Shown in pieces: positions 31,589 to 38,553 of a stretch of 64,000 bases of DNA (the stretch's first letter is position 1; every line of letters starts with the position of its first letter). The notes under the pieces were generated by a model. That model was not told the DNA's origin, ran no database searches, and worked only from the letters and a program-made list of their open reading frames with translations. The translations under genes were made by a program, and so were the position numbers. This DNA is from Persephonella atlantica. GTDB lineage: Bacteria > Aquificota > Aquificia > Aquificales > Hydrogenothermaceae. The stretch spans positions 902,361 to 966,360 of the forward strand of contig NZ_JAACYA010000001.1 in NCBI RefSeq assembly GCF_016617615.1, read 5' to 3'.

Positions 31589-32072
31589 GGACAAACTGAG
31601 AAAGGTAGGTGAGGTAGCACCAGAATTTCACCTGTATGAAGCAGATGGAGCAAAAGTCAGCCTATCAGATCTTTTGGGAGAAAACAGGTATGTTCTCCTC
31701 TATTTTACCTCAACTGAAGAGAAAAGTAGATGTGACAGAAGTGGCTGTCCTTTAAAAGAAAATCTTGAAAAATTGATAGAGTTAGATGTTACTCCAGTAT
31801 TGATAGATGTAGATCCTGTTGAAGAACACAAAAGATTTAAACATGACCATAATATAAAGTTTTTGATGCTCAGTGACCCAGCAATGGAAACCATCAAAGG
31901 TTACGGTGTGTATGAAAAAGTGAACATTCACGGTATAGAAAAAGAAAAAATTGTAAGCACAGCTTTTTTAATAAATCCAGAGGGCAGAATCGTTCATGTA
32001 TGGGAACCGAAAAAAATTGAAGACTCTATTGATGATATAATTAACGCTGTCAAAAAATTAAAAGGTATGTAA
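31581..32072 (+). CDS. BCP/PrxQ-type peroxiredoxin, atypical active site
   Basis: The 163-aa protein has the AhpC/TSA thioredoxin-like fold and should reduce peroxides using cysteine thiols. The strand YVLLYFTS is followed by STEEKSRCDRSGCPLKEN, which places a peroxidatic Cys51 and a resolving Cys56 five residues apart as in BCP. The usual Thr three residues before the first Cys is replaced by Lys, and the usual Pro before it is absent. A GGAGG site precedes the ATG, inside the end of the esterase gene. tatA follows 11 bases later. Confidence 0.82.
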   Translation: MAKDKLRKVGEVAPEFHLYEADGAKVSLSDLLGENRYVLLYFTSTEEKSRCDRSGCPLKENLEKLIELDVTPVLIDVDPVEEHKRFKHDHNIKFLMLSDPAMETIKGYGVYEKVNIHGIEKEKIVSTAFLINPEGRIVHVWEPKKIEDSIDDIINAVKKLKGM

Positions 32073-32083
32073 GGAGGATATAT

Positions 32084-32326
32084 ATGTTTGGTGGAATAGG
32101 AATACCAGAACTTCTACTTATCTTTGGGATACTCCTGCTTCTCTTTGGAGCAAGAAAACTGCCTGAGATTGGAAGAGGATTGGGAGAAGGTATAAGAAGT
32201 TTTAAAAACTCTCTCAGCGGTGAAGAGGAAAAAGAAGAAAAAATTGTAAAAGCAAAAGAGCTTGAGCCTGAAATAAAAGAAGAGAAAAAAGTAGAAACAA
32301 CAGAAAAGGAAAAAAGTCAGGCATAA
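32084..32326 (+). CDS. tatA: Twin-arginine translocase subunit TatA
   Basis: TatA forms the pore for folded proteins with twin-arginine signals. The 80-aa protein starts MFGGIGIPELLLIFGILLLL (single membrane helix), then the FGARKLPEIGRGLGEGI amphipathic-helix signature and a charged tail rich in Glu and Lys. No tatC is present in this window. AAGGAGG precedes the ATG. Confidence 0.93.
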   Translation: MFGGIGIPELLLIFGILLLLFGARKLPEIGRGLGEGIRSFKNSLSGEEEKEEKIVKAKELEPEIKEEKKVETTEKEKSQA

Positions 32327-32343
32327 GGGGATATTAATCCCCT
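32326..32343. terminator. Possible bidirectional terminator hairpin
   Basis: AGGGGAT-ATTA-ATCCCCT is a perfect 7-bp stem with a 4-base loop between the convergent tatA and zinc-ribbon genes, overlapping both stop codons. U-tracts are weak on both sides, so termination is plausible but not certain. Confidence 0.5.
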
Positions 32344-32720
32344 GCTCCTATATCTTCTTCTTCAGGAGTACATTCAAAAATATACCCACAGTGGGGACAC
32401 ACATAACATTCCCTTGGTTCTTTGTCTGGATCCAATACCTCTTCCCAGTAGGCAATCCATCCGCACTTTGGACAAATTCTGCAACCTTCCAGTAACGTGC
32501 CATCTGCCAGTTCCAGTATTCCCTTTTCGTCTATATAAACAGGATTTCCTTTTCTGTCCACCACAAACTCACCATCAACAGACCTCAGCGGAAGCTGATA
32601 ACCATTATCAAGGGAATACTTGACAGCTTCTGAAATCTCACTAAAACGGGAAATCTCTTCTCCAGAAACAGCATTGATAAGAATAGCCTGGCCTCCTTCC
32701 TCCTTGATATAAACCCTCAT
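32334..32720 (-). CDS. Uncharacterised protein with C-terminal double zinc ribbon
   Basis: I do not recognise this 128-aa protein. Its N-terminal 75 residues are predicted beta-rich (RVYIKEEGGQAILINAV, then VDGEFVVDRKGNPVYID). The last 50 carry CPKCGW near residue 90 and CYVCPHCGYIFEC near residue 110, a cysteine pattern like a rubredoxin or zinc ribbon. The tail is acidic. A good ribosome-binding site (GGGAGG) precedes the ATG. It lies downstream of the tRNA-Lys-Glu-Val cluster on the same strand and might be transcribed with it. Confidence 0.7.
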   Translation of the reverse strand: MRVYIKEEGGQAILINAVSGEEISRFSEISEAVKYSLDNGYQLPLRSVDGEFVVDRKGNPVYIDEKGILELADGTLLEGCRICPKCGWIAYWEEVLDPDKEPRECYVCPHCGYIFECTPEEEDIGAGD

Positions 32721-32788
32721 TTTTAACCTCCCTGTTTTGCTTACACAAATTAATCTATAAAGGAGGAGGGAGATTTCAATATTAAGAG

Positions 32789-32862
32789 TGGTCGGTGGAG
32801 GATTCGAACCTCCGACCTCCTGCGTGTCGGGCAGGCGCTCTAGCCATCTGAGCTAACCGACC
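32789..32862 (-). tRNA. trnV: tRNA-Val (anticodon GAC)
   Basis: On the minus strand the acceptor stem is GGTCGGT/ACCGACC, the anticodon loop CCGACAC carries GAC, and the T-arm is GGTTCGAATCC. The discriminator is A and CCA is not encoded. It is the last tRNA of a three-gene cluster. Confidence 0.94.
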
Positions 32863-32874
32863 ATAAATGAAAAA

Positions 32875-32949
<75 letters not shown>

Positions 32950-32955
32950 AGATGG

Positions 32956-33028
32956 TGAGCCGCCCGGGGGTCGAACCCGGGACCACCGGTTTAAAAGACC
33001 GGTGCTCTACCAACTGAGCTAGCGGCTC
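32956..33028 (-). tRNA. trnK: tRNA-Lys (anticodon TTT)
   Basis: On the minus strand the acceptor stem is GAGCCGC/GCGGCTC, the D-arm TAGCTCAGTTGGTAGAGCA, the anticodon loop CTTTTAA carries TTT, and the T-arm is GGTTCGACCCC. Discriminator A, with CCA encoded at 32953-32955. It is the first gene of the Lys-Glu-Val cluster. Confidence 0.95.
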
Positions 33029-33043
33029 ACTCAAGGATTGAAT

Positions 33044-33072
33044 AATTTAGAATAATTTTTAAAAATTGTCAA
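33044..33072 (-). promoter_or_regulatory. Promoter of the tRNA-Lys-Glu-Val cluster
   Basis: The minus strand reads TTGACA, 17 bases, TAAATT, ending 15 bases before tRNA-Lys. The -35 box is perfect and the -10 box matches at four positions. Confidence 0.7.
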
Positions 33073-33101
33073 GTCTGTTTTAACATCAGATATTAATAAG
33101 T

Positions 33102-35531
33102 ATGATTAATATATCTGAAAAAGCACAGCTTATTTTGGATAATAGAGTAGATTACAGAGAGATAAAAGAAAACATAGAGATTTTCTCCTCCCACATAGAT
33201 ATATCTCTTGATGACAGGGTATGTATATATGCTTACAACAGCCCCCACTGGATATACAGCTTTTTTGGAATATGGGAAAGGGGAGGAATTCCAGTACCTG
33301 TTGATTTTATGTCAACACCTGAAGAACTTTCTTTCATTATTGATGACTCAACACCTTCATTTATTATCACTTCAGAAGAAAAGTTAGACAACGTAAAAGC
33401 CTCTGTAGAGCTGTCAAAACATAAACCGAAAATCCTCACATTTGAAGACATTAACAGGAAAAAAATCAGTTATCAAAAACCAGATAGAAACTTAGACAAT
33501 ACTGCAGTTATCCTTTACACTTCAGGAACAACAGGAAAGCCAAAAGGAGTAATGCTTTCTTACAAAAACCTGCTGTCAAATATTGAAGGACTTGAAGCAA
33601 CAGAAATAGCGTCCTACAAAGACAGCACCGTTGCAATACTTCCTTTTCATCATTCATACCCCCTTATGGTTTCCATGCTGTATCCTCTTTATATAGGAGC
33701 AAAGATATCCTTTATAAACACCATTTCAGCAGAGGAAATACTGAAAAATCTACAAAGAAACAGAATTACTGTCCTCATAGGAGTACCGAGACTTTATGAG
33801 CTGTTCCACAGAAAAATTATACAGGAGATAAACAAAAACCCAGTGGCAAAAGCTATATTCTCCATATCAAAAAAGATAAACAACCAGAAAATCAGCAGGC
33901 TTTTATTCAAAAAGGTTCATAGCATATTTGGCGGGAACATCAGGTATTTTGTCAGCGGTGGAGCGAAATTAGACATTGAGGTGGCTAAAGACCTGTGGGC
34001 TTTAGGGTTTACTGTAATAGAAGGGTATGGACTGACAGAAACATCTCCTATTGTTTCCTTTAATCCTCCAGAAAAGATAAAGTTAGGCTCAGTAGGAAAA
34101 CCTATCAAAGGTGTTCAGATAAAATTAGAGGATGGTGAGATACTGGTAAAAGGCAACAACGTTATGAAAGGATACTGGAAGAGGCCTGAGGAAACCAAAA
34201 AGGTAATAAAAAACGGATGGCTGTATACAGGAGACCTTGGGTATGTTGATAATGACGGTTATCTGTATATAACAGGTAGAAAAAAAGAGATAATTGTTCT
34301 ACCTTCTGGAAAAAATATCAATCCAGAGGAGATAGAGAATTTAATCAAAAAGGCCTCTGACCTGATAAAAGAAGCTGCTGTCATATATAAAGATGGTAGA
34401 TTAACGGCTATCATACATCCAGACTTTAAAACAGTTTCAGAAAGAGGTATCGTTAACCTTCATGAAATGATAAAGTGGGACGTTATAGACAAAGTAAATC
34501 AGAGATTGCCAGACTACAAAAGAATCTCTGACTTTTTCATAACAAAAGAGGAACTACCAAAAACAAGACTTGGAAAGGTCAGAAGATTTATGTTAGACCA
34601 GTTTATTGAAAAGATACCACAGAAAAAGGAAGTAAAAGAGCCTTCATACGAAGAGTACCGTATTTTGAAAGAATACCTCCACAGCATCTCCAAAAGAAAA
34701 GTATACCCAGACAGTCACATTGAGATTGATTTAGGTCTGGACTCACTTGATAAAGTGGAACTTTTGTCTTTCATTGAATCTACTTTTGGTGTATCACTGT
34801 CTGAAAAACAGCTGTCCCAGCACCAGACTGTAGAACAATTATCAGAACTGATAAAAAAGTTAAAAACAAAAACCCAGCCTGCCCAGACAGACTGGAGCAA
34901 AATCCTGATGGAAAATCTACCTGTAGATATCTCAGAAAGTAGCTTACCACTTATTGTGCTGAAAAAAATCACAAAACCTGTATTCAAACTCTACTTCAGA
35001 CTTGAAATTTCCGGCACAGAAAATATACCAGAAGATACAAACTTCATACTTGCTCCCAATCATCAAAGCTTTTTAGACGGCTTTTTGATTATATCTGCCC
35101 TTCCAGAGAAAATTCTGAAAAATACATACTTTCTGGCAGAGGAAATTTACTTTCCTGAAGGTATTCGAAAAAAAACAGGAAAGATATTCCATGTTCTGAC
35201 CGTCAACATAAACAAAGACCTTAAAGGCTCCCTCCAGAAAACAGCAATGCTTCTTAAAAAAGGCAAAAATGTGGTAATATTCCCTGAAGGAGCAAGGACG
35301 AGAGATGGAAAACTCCTTCTATTCAAAAAATCCTTTGCCATACTATCAAAAACAGTTAAAGTTCCTGTTGTTCCTGTCGTTATATCTGGAGCTTTTCAGT
35401 CACTACCAATAGGGAAAAAGTTTCCCAGACCTCACAAAATAAAGGTGAAATTCCTGAAACCTGTTTATCCAACCCTATCTGTTGAAGAGATTGTCAAAGA
35501 AACACAGCAAAGGATTGAAAAAGAGCTATAA
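33102..35531 (+). CDS. Acyl-ACP/CoA synthetase - ACP - PlsC acyltransferase fusion
   Basis: This 809-aa protein joins three modules. Residues about 1-510 are an AMP-dependent acyl ligase with the P-loop YTSGTTGKPKG (139-149), the GYGLTETSP motif, YTGDLG and the C-terminal catalytic Lys in PKTRLGKVRR. Residues about 515-585 resemble an acyl carrier protein with Ser548 in LGLDSLDKVELL as the pantetheine site. Residues about 620-809 are a PlsC-type acyltransferase with NHQSFLD (His654, Asp659) and FPEG (727-730). It should activate a fatty acid, hold it on its own carrier and pass it to a lysophospholipid. The domain order is the reverse of Escherichia coli Aas. No ribosome-binding site is visible. 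Confidence 0.88.
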   Translation: MINISEKAQLILDNRVDYREIKENIEIFSSHIDISLDDRVCIYAYNSPHWIYSFFGIWERGGIPVPVDFMSTPEELSFIIDDSTPSFIITSEEKLDNVKASVELSKHKPKILTFEDINRKKISYQKPDRNLDNTAVILYTSGTTGKPKGVMLSYKNLLSNIEGLEATEIASYKDSTVAILPFHHSYPLMVSMLYPLYIGAKISFINTISAEEILKNLQRNRITVLIGVPRLYELFHRKIIQEINKNPVAKAIFSISKKINNQKISRLLFKKVHSIFGGNIRYFVSGGAKLDIEVAKDLWALGFTVIEGYGLTETSPIVSFNPPEKIKLGSVGKPIKGVQIKLEDGEILVKGNNVMKGYWKRPEETKKVIKNGWLYTGDLGYVDNDGYLYITGRKKEIIVLPSGKNINPEEIENLIKKASDLIKEAAVIYKDGRLTAIIHPDFKTVSERGIVNLHEMIKWDVIDKVNQRLPDYKRISDFFITKEELPKTRLGKVRRFMLDQFIEKIPQKKEVKEPSYEEYRILKEYLHSISKRKVYPDSHIEIDLGLDSLDKVELLSFIESTFGVSLSEKQLSQHQTVEQLSELIKKLKTKTQPAQTDWSKILMENLPVDISESSLPLIVLKKITKPVFKLYFRLEISGTENIPEDTNFILAPNHQSFLDGFLIISALPEKILKNTYFLAEEIYFPEGIRKKTGKIFHVLTVNINKDLKGSLQKTAMLLKKGKNVVIFPEGARTRDGKLLLFKKSFAILSKTVKVPVVPVVISGAFQSLPIGKKFPRPHKIKVKFLKPVYPTLSVEEIVKETQQRIEKEL

Positions 35532-35732
35532 CCAGGTCCATATATCTGTTTTCTTACATTTAGGGCATGGAACACCAGACTGATTAAATATGGTGGCAGT
35601 TTTCCTTTTTATCTCTGCAGAGGAACCCTTCAGAGCTACTATTTTCATAGCATTCTCAACACCACCATACAGCCTTATTTCTCTTTCATTTTTTATCTCA
35701 AAACCACACGAAGAGCATCTTATAATAAACAT
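35526..35732 (-). CDS. Small zinc-ribbon protein
   Basis: The 68-aa protein has CSSC near the start and CPKC near the end, 50 residues apart, which would form one zinc ribbon. I do not recognise a family. A good ribosome-binding site (GGAGTGAGAG) precedes the ATG. It is the third gene of a skp-SAM hydrolase-zinc ribbon operon, starting 3 bases after its neighbour. Its last codons overlap the convergent ligase gene by 6 bases. Confidence 0.72.
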   Translation of the reverse strand: MFIIRCSSCGFEIKNEREIRLYGGVENAMKIVALKGSSAEIKRKTATIFNQSGVPCPKCKKTDIWTWL

Positions 35733-35735
35733 CTC

Positions 35736-36503
35736 TCACTCCAGCTTTATTTTTATCTCATCTCCTATATTCAGATTAAACATATCCTTTGCACTTTTTT
35801 GGGGAACAAAAATCTCATAAAAACCAAAACTCCCCTTTATAAGATTTAGGCTATTCTCTTCTCCTTCTAAGAAGTTTCGGCAGATTTTTTTTATTTTTAA
35901 ATCTTTTACTATAATTTGCGAAAACCTATCTGGAAGCTGCGGGATATTCGTTATTCCATTGCCAAACTTGTCAAACATAACAATTTTCCCTTTAAGAAAA
36001 CCATCTTCCATAACAGGTTCAGGAAAAGGCAACTCTACATATCCCTCTATCTCAGAGCCAAGTTCCCCTGGATTAACTCCTATAGATAGATAAGCAGATA
36101 CAGGAGCAAATATATCTCTGCCGTGAAATGTGTCAGTATCTCTTTTTAAAAAATAGTTTTCGTTGCTGAGATGATAAATTCCTTTTATTTTCTCATTTTT
36201 AAGGGCAATAGACAGCAAGCCGTTATCAGGGGCAACAAAAAAATACCTTTCTGTTTCTATCAGAATAGGTCTTCTGTTTGTTCCTACTCCCGGGTCAACC
36301 ACACACATAAAAATCGTTTTTTCAGGAAAGTATCTGTAAACAGCATTCAGTACAAGAGCACCTTCTAAAATATTAAAAGATGCTATACCGTGGGATATAT
36401 CTACAACTTCAGCATCTTTGTTTATGGATTTTATTACCCCTTTAACAGCTCCAACAAATCCATCTTTATAACCAAAATCTGTAAGCAGGGCGATAACAGA
36501 CAT
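35736..36503 (-). CDS. SAM hydrolase (DUF62 / SAM-adenosyltransferase family)
   Basis: The 255-aa protein matches the family that uses water (hydroxide) to split S-adenosylmethionine to adenosine and methionine, related to fluorinase. Seen motifs are LLTDFGYKDGFVGAVKGVI at the N-terminus, VDISHGI, FMCVVDPGVGT and FVAPDNGLL, then the C-terminal beta domain with FDKFGNGITNI. The ATG at 36503 overlaps the skp stop as TGATG, so it is probably coupled. The physiological role of the family is unclear. Confidence 0.85.
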   Translation of the reverse strand: MSVIALLTDFGYKDGFVGAVKGVIKSINKDAEVVDISHGIASFNILEGALVLNAVYRYFPEKTIFMCVVDPGVGTNRRPILIETERYFFVAPDNGLLSIALKNEKIKGIYHLSNENYFLKRDTDTFHGRDIFAPVSAYLSIGVNPGELGSEIEGYVELPFPEPVMEDGFLKGKIVMFDKFGNGITNIPQLPDRFSQIIVKDLKIKKICRNFLEGEENSLNLIKGSFGFYEIFVPQKSAKDMFNLNIGDEIKIKLE

Positions 36504-36934
36504 CACTTAACAGTGCTGTATTTCTCGTCAAAAAATTTCAGAAAATCATCTGTAACATCAAGCTCAGGCTTACCATACAGCAGACTGTTTTTGTCTAAAA
36601 CTAATTTGTATCCCTTTGATTTTGAGTATTCTGTAATTGCCTTCTGAAGGGTTTTCATGAACTTTTGTGCCACCTTCTGTCTTTTTTCCATCAGTTCCCT
36701 CTGTTTTTCCTCTGCAAAAGCCTGTATCTGGGATGGGGACTCTCCAGCCTTCTGTTTTTTTTCTATCTCCTCTTTAAACCTTTTTGCCTGTGCTTCAAGC
36801 TCAGCCTGAGCAGAAATTCCCGCCTTTGAAGAGGTGACAATCTTCTGAATGTCAATAAACACTATCTTTTCAGAAGCAAAAGAAAATGAAATCGCAAATA
36901 GTAAAGCAGTTAAAGAATAAAAGATTCTCAGCAT
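36503..36934 (-). CDS. OmpH/Skp family periplasmic chaperone
   Basis: Skp-like proteins hold unfolded outer-membrane proteins in the periplasm. The 143-aa protein has a signal peptide (MLRIFYSLTALLFAISFSFA), the KIVFIDIQKIVTSSKAG start of the fold, long coiled helices rich in Gln, Lys and Glu (residues about 45-95) and the C-terminal YKLVLDKNSLLYGKPELDVT strand pair. GGGAGG precedes the ATG. It is divergent from rnpB, with promoters that share one -35 box. Confidence 0.9.
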   Translation of the reverse strand: MLRIFYSLTALLFAISFSFASEKIVFIDIQKIVTSSKAGISAQAELEAQAKRFKEEIEKKQKAGESPSQIQAFAEEKQRELMEKRQKVAQKFMKTLQKAITEYSKSKGYKLVLDKNSLLYGKPELDVTDDFLKFFDEKYSTVK

Positions 36935-36959
36935 AATTCCTCCCTTTGGTTTTTTTCTT

Positions 36960-37009
36960 ATTATACAGTTGTGTGTAAGGATTGCAAAATTTTATAACAG
37001 CATTATAAT
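36960..37009. promoter_or_regulatory. Symmetric divergent promoters sharing one -35 box (skp and rnpB)
   Basis: TTGCAA at 36982-36987 is its own reverse complement. To the right, a 16-base spacer leads to TATAAT at 37004-37009 for rnpB. To the left, a 16-base spacer leads to TATAAT (minus strand, 36960-36965) for the skp operon. Both promoters therefore use the same six base pairs as the -35 element. Confidence 0.75.
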
Positions 37010-37016
37010 ATTTTCC

Positions 37017-37391
37017 GCCAGTGGTCTTTGAAGCAGCCGCCCTATAAAGGGGAGGAAAGTCCGGACTCCACAGGGCAGGAAGCTGCCGAAAGGCAGGCAG
37101 GGGTAACCCTGCGGAAAGGGCCACAGAAAGCAGACTGCCTGTCCCGATAAGCTGTAAGTAGGTGGAAACACCGAAGGGCTTATCCGGGCAGGTAAAGGTG
37201 AAAGGGTGGGGTAAGAGCCCACCAGTACCGTCGGTGACGGCGGTAGCTGGCAACCCCCTTCCGGAGCAATCCCAAATAGGTGGAGGTTAGAGGGTTGCCC
37301 GCCCGAAAGCCTGAAAAGGCTTACCTCCACGGGTAGGGAGCTGAGATAAATGGCTGCACAAACAGAATCCGGCTTATCAGAGACCACTGGC
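37017..37391 (+). ncRNA. rnpB: RNase P RNA (bacterial type A)
   Basis: This is the catalytic RNA that matures tRNA 5' ends. The ends pair perfectly (GCCAGTGGTCT with AGACCACTGGC, 11 bp) as helix P1. The conserved core GAGGAAAGTCCGGACTCC follows, and near the 3' end ACAGAATCCGGCTTA is the universal P4/J2-4 strand. The mature 5' end lies 8 bases from the -10 box, fitting direct transcription. No terminator separates it from trmD, which starts 23 bases later. Its presence is informative because Aquifex aeolicus lacks this gene. Confidence 0.96.
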
Positions 37392-37414
37392 AAAAACTGC
37401 AAACATAGGAAAAG

Positions 37415-38176
37415 ATGAAGAAATTCCACGTTTTCACCATATTTCCTCAGTTTTTTGAAGGATTTATAAATACCGGAATTGTATCAAGGGCTGTAAAAAA
37501 CGGTATTATACAGATAAACACTGTAAATCTGAGGGATTATGCTACAGACAAACACAGAACAGTAGATGACGTTGTCTATGGCGGCGGTCCCGGAATGCTG
37601 CTCAAACCTGAACCAATTTTCAGAGCATACGAAGAAATATTAAAAAATAGCAAACCATACGTACTGATAACAGAGCCGTGGGGAAGAAAATTTGACCAGG
37701 CATTTGCACAGGAGCTGTCCCAAAAAGATGAGATTTTGATTATATGTGGAAGATACGAAGGAGTTGATGAAAGGGTAAAAAGCATTGTGGATGAAGAAGT
37801 TTCTATCGGAGATTTTGTCCTCTCTGGAGGAGAACCTGCAGCCTTAGTCATAATGGATGCAGTAATCAGATTGATTCCGGGGGTGGTAGGAGATTCAGAC
37901 AGCCTAAGGGCTGATTCTTTCTCAGATGGATTATTAGGATACCCAAACTACACAAGACCTCCCGTATTTAAAGGTATGGAAGTACCTGAAATCTTAAGGT
38001 CTGGAAATCACAAACTGATAGAGATATGGAGAAGGTGGAAACAGATAGAAAACACTCTGAAAAAAAGGCCTGAACTTTTAAAACAGGCAAAACTGTCTGA
38101 AACAGATAGAAAGATACTGCAGTATATAAAGGAAAATAGAAGCTTTGATGATTTTTTAAAGGATAATAATGTATAA
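37415..38176 (+). CDS. trmD: tRNA (guanine-37 N1) methyltransferase
   Basis: TrmD methylates G37 of tRNAs reading CNN codons and prevents frameshifts. The 253-aa SPOUT protein shows FTIFPQFFEGFINTGIVSRA, DDVVYGGGPGMLLKPEPI, CGRYEGVDERV and the knot region EVSIGDFVLSGGEPAA, with LRADSFSDGLLGYPNYTRP after it. Length is normal. It lies just downstream of rnpB, so two tRNA-maturation functions may share a transcript. Confidence 0.97.
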   Translation: MKKFHVFTIFPQFFEGFINTGIVSRAVKNGIIQINTVNLRDYATDKHRTVDDVVYGGGPGMLLKPEPIFRAYEEILKNSKPYVLITEPWGRKFDQAFAQELSQKDEILIICGRYEGVDERVKSIVDEEVSIGDFVLSGGEPAALVIMDAVIRLIPGVVGDSDSLRADSFSDGLLGYPNYTRPPVFKGMEVPEILRSGNHKLIEIWRRWKQIENTLKKRPELLKQAKLSETDRKILQYIKENRSFDDFLKDNNV

Positions 38177-38209
38177 TTCAAAATATTAAGAATTTTGAGG
38201 TTTTTTATA

Positions 38210-38551
38210 ATGCCTGCTATAGGAACACAAAAACCACCTGTTGATATAGTAGAAGATAAAGAAGAGTTTGTGATTTTTGTAGACCTGCCAGGAGTAGAGC
38301 CTGAAGAGATAGAGATAAAAGGTTATGATAACTATCTTGAGATATCAGGTTTCAGAAAGCCTGTATGTGGAAGAAGTTTTCTACTTATGGAAAGATTTTC
38401 AGGAAAATTTAAAAGAAAAATAGTGTTTAAAACACCTGTGGATATAAGCAGAGCTCAGGCATATTTAAAAAACGGTGTTCTGACTATAAAAGTTCCTAAA
38501 TCAACAGGGAAAATTATGTTCAAAACAACAACAATTATAATCAGGAGGTAA
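38210..38551 (+). CDS. Small heat-shock protein (Hsp20, alpha-crystallin domain)
   Basis: Hsp20 proteins hold unfolding proteins in large oligomers. The 113-aa protein is almost only an alpha-crystallin domain: [20 protein letters not shown] at its start, then [11 protein letters not shown], and [14 protein letters not shown], the A-x-x-x-n-G-v-L signature. The N-terminal arm is very short. The ATG at 38210 is chosen because GAGG lies 9 bases upstream and overlaps the alternative TTG. lon follows with its ribosome-binding site inside this gene's last codons, so heat-shock chaperone and protease are probably coexpressed. Confidence 0.88.
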   Translation: MPAIGTQKPPVDIVEDKEEFVIFVDLPGVEPEEIEIKGYDNYLEISGFRKPVCGRSFLLMERFSGKFKRKIVFKTPVDISRAQAYLKNGVLTIKVPKSTGKIMFKTTTIIIRR

Positions 38552-38553
38552 GA

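Noticed and set aside
36992..37429. Reading frames of 127 and 145 codons antisense to rnpB
   Set aside because: They lie across a conserved structured RNA gene, have Ser/Pro/Leu-rich low-complexity translations and no ribosome-binding site.
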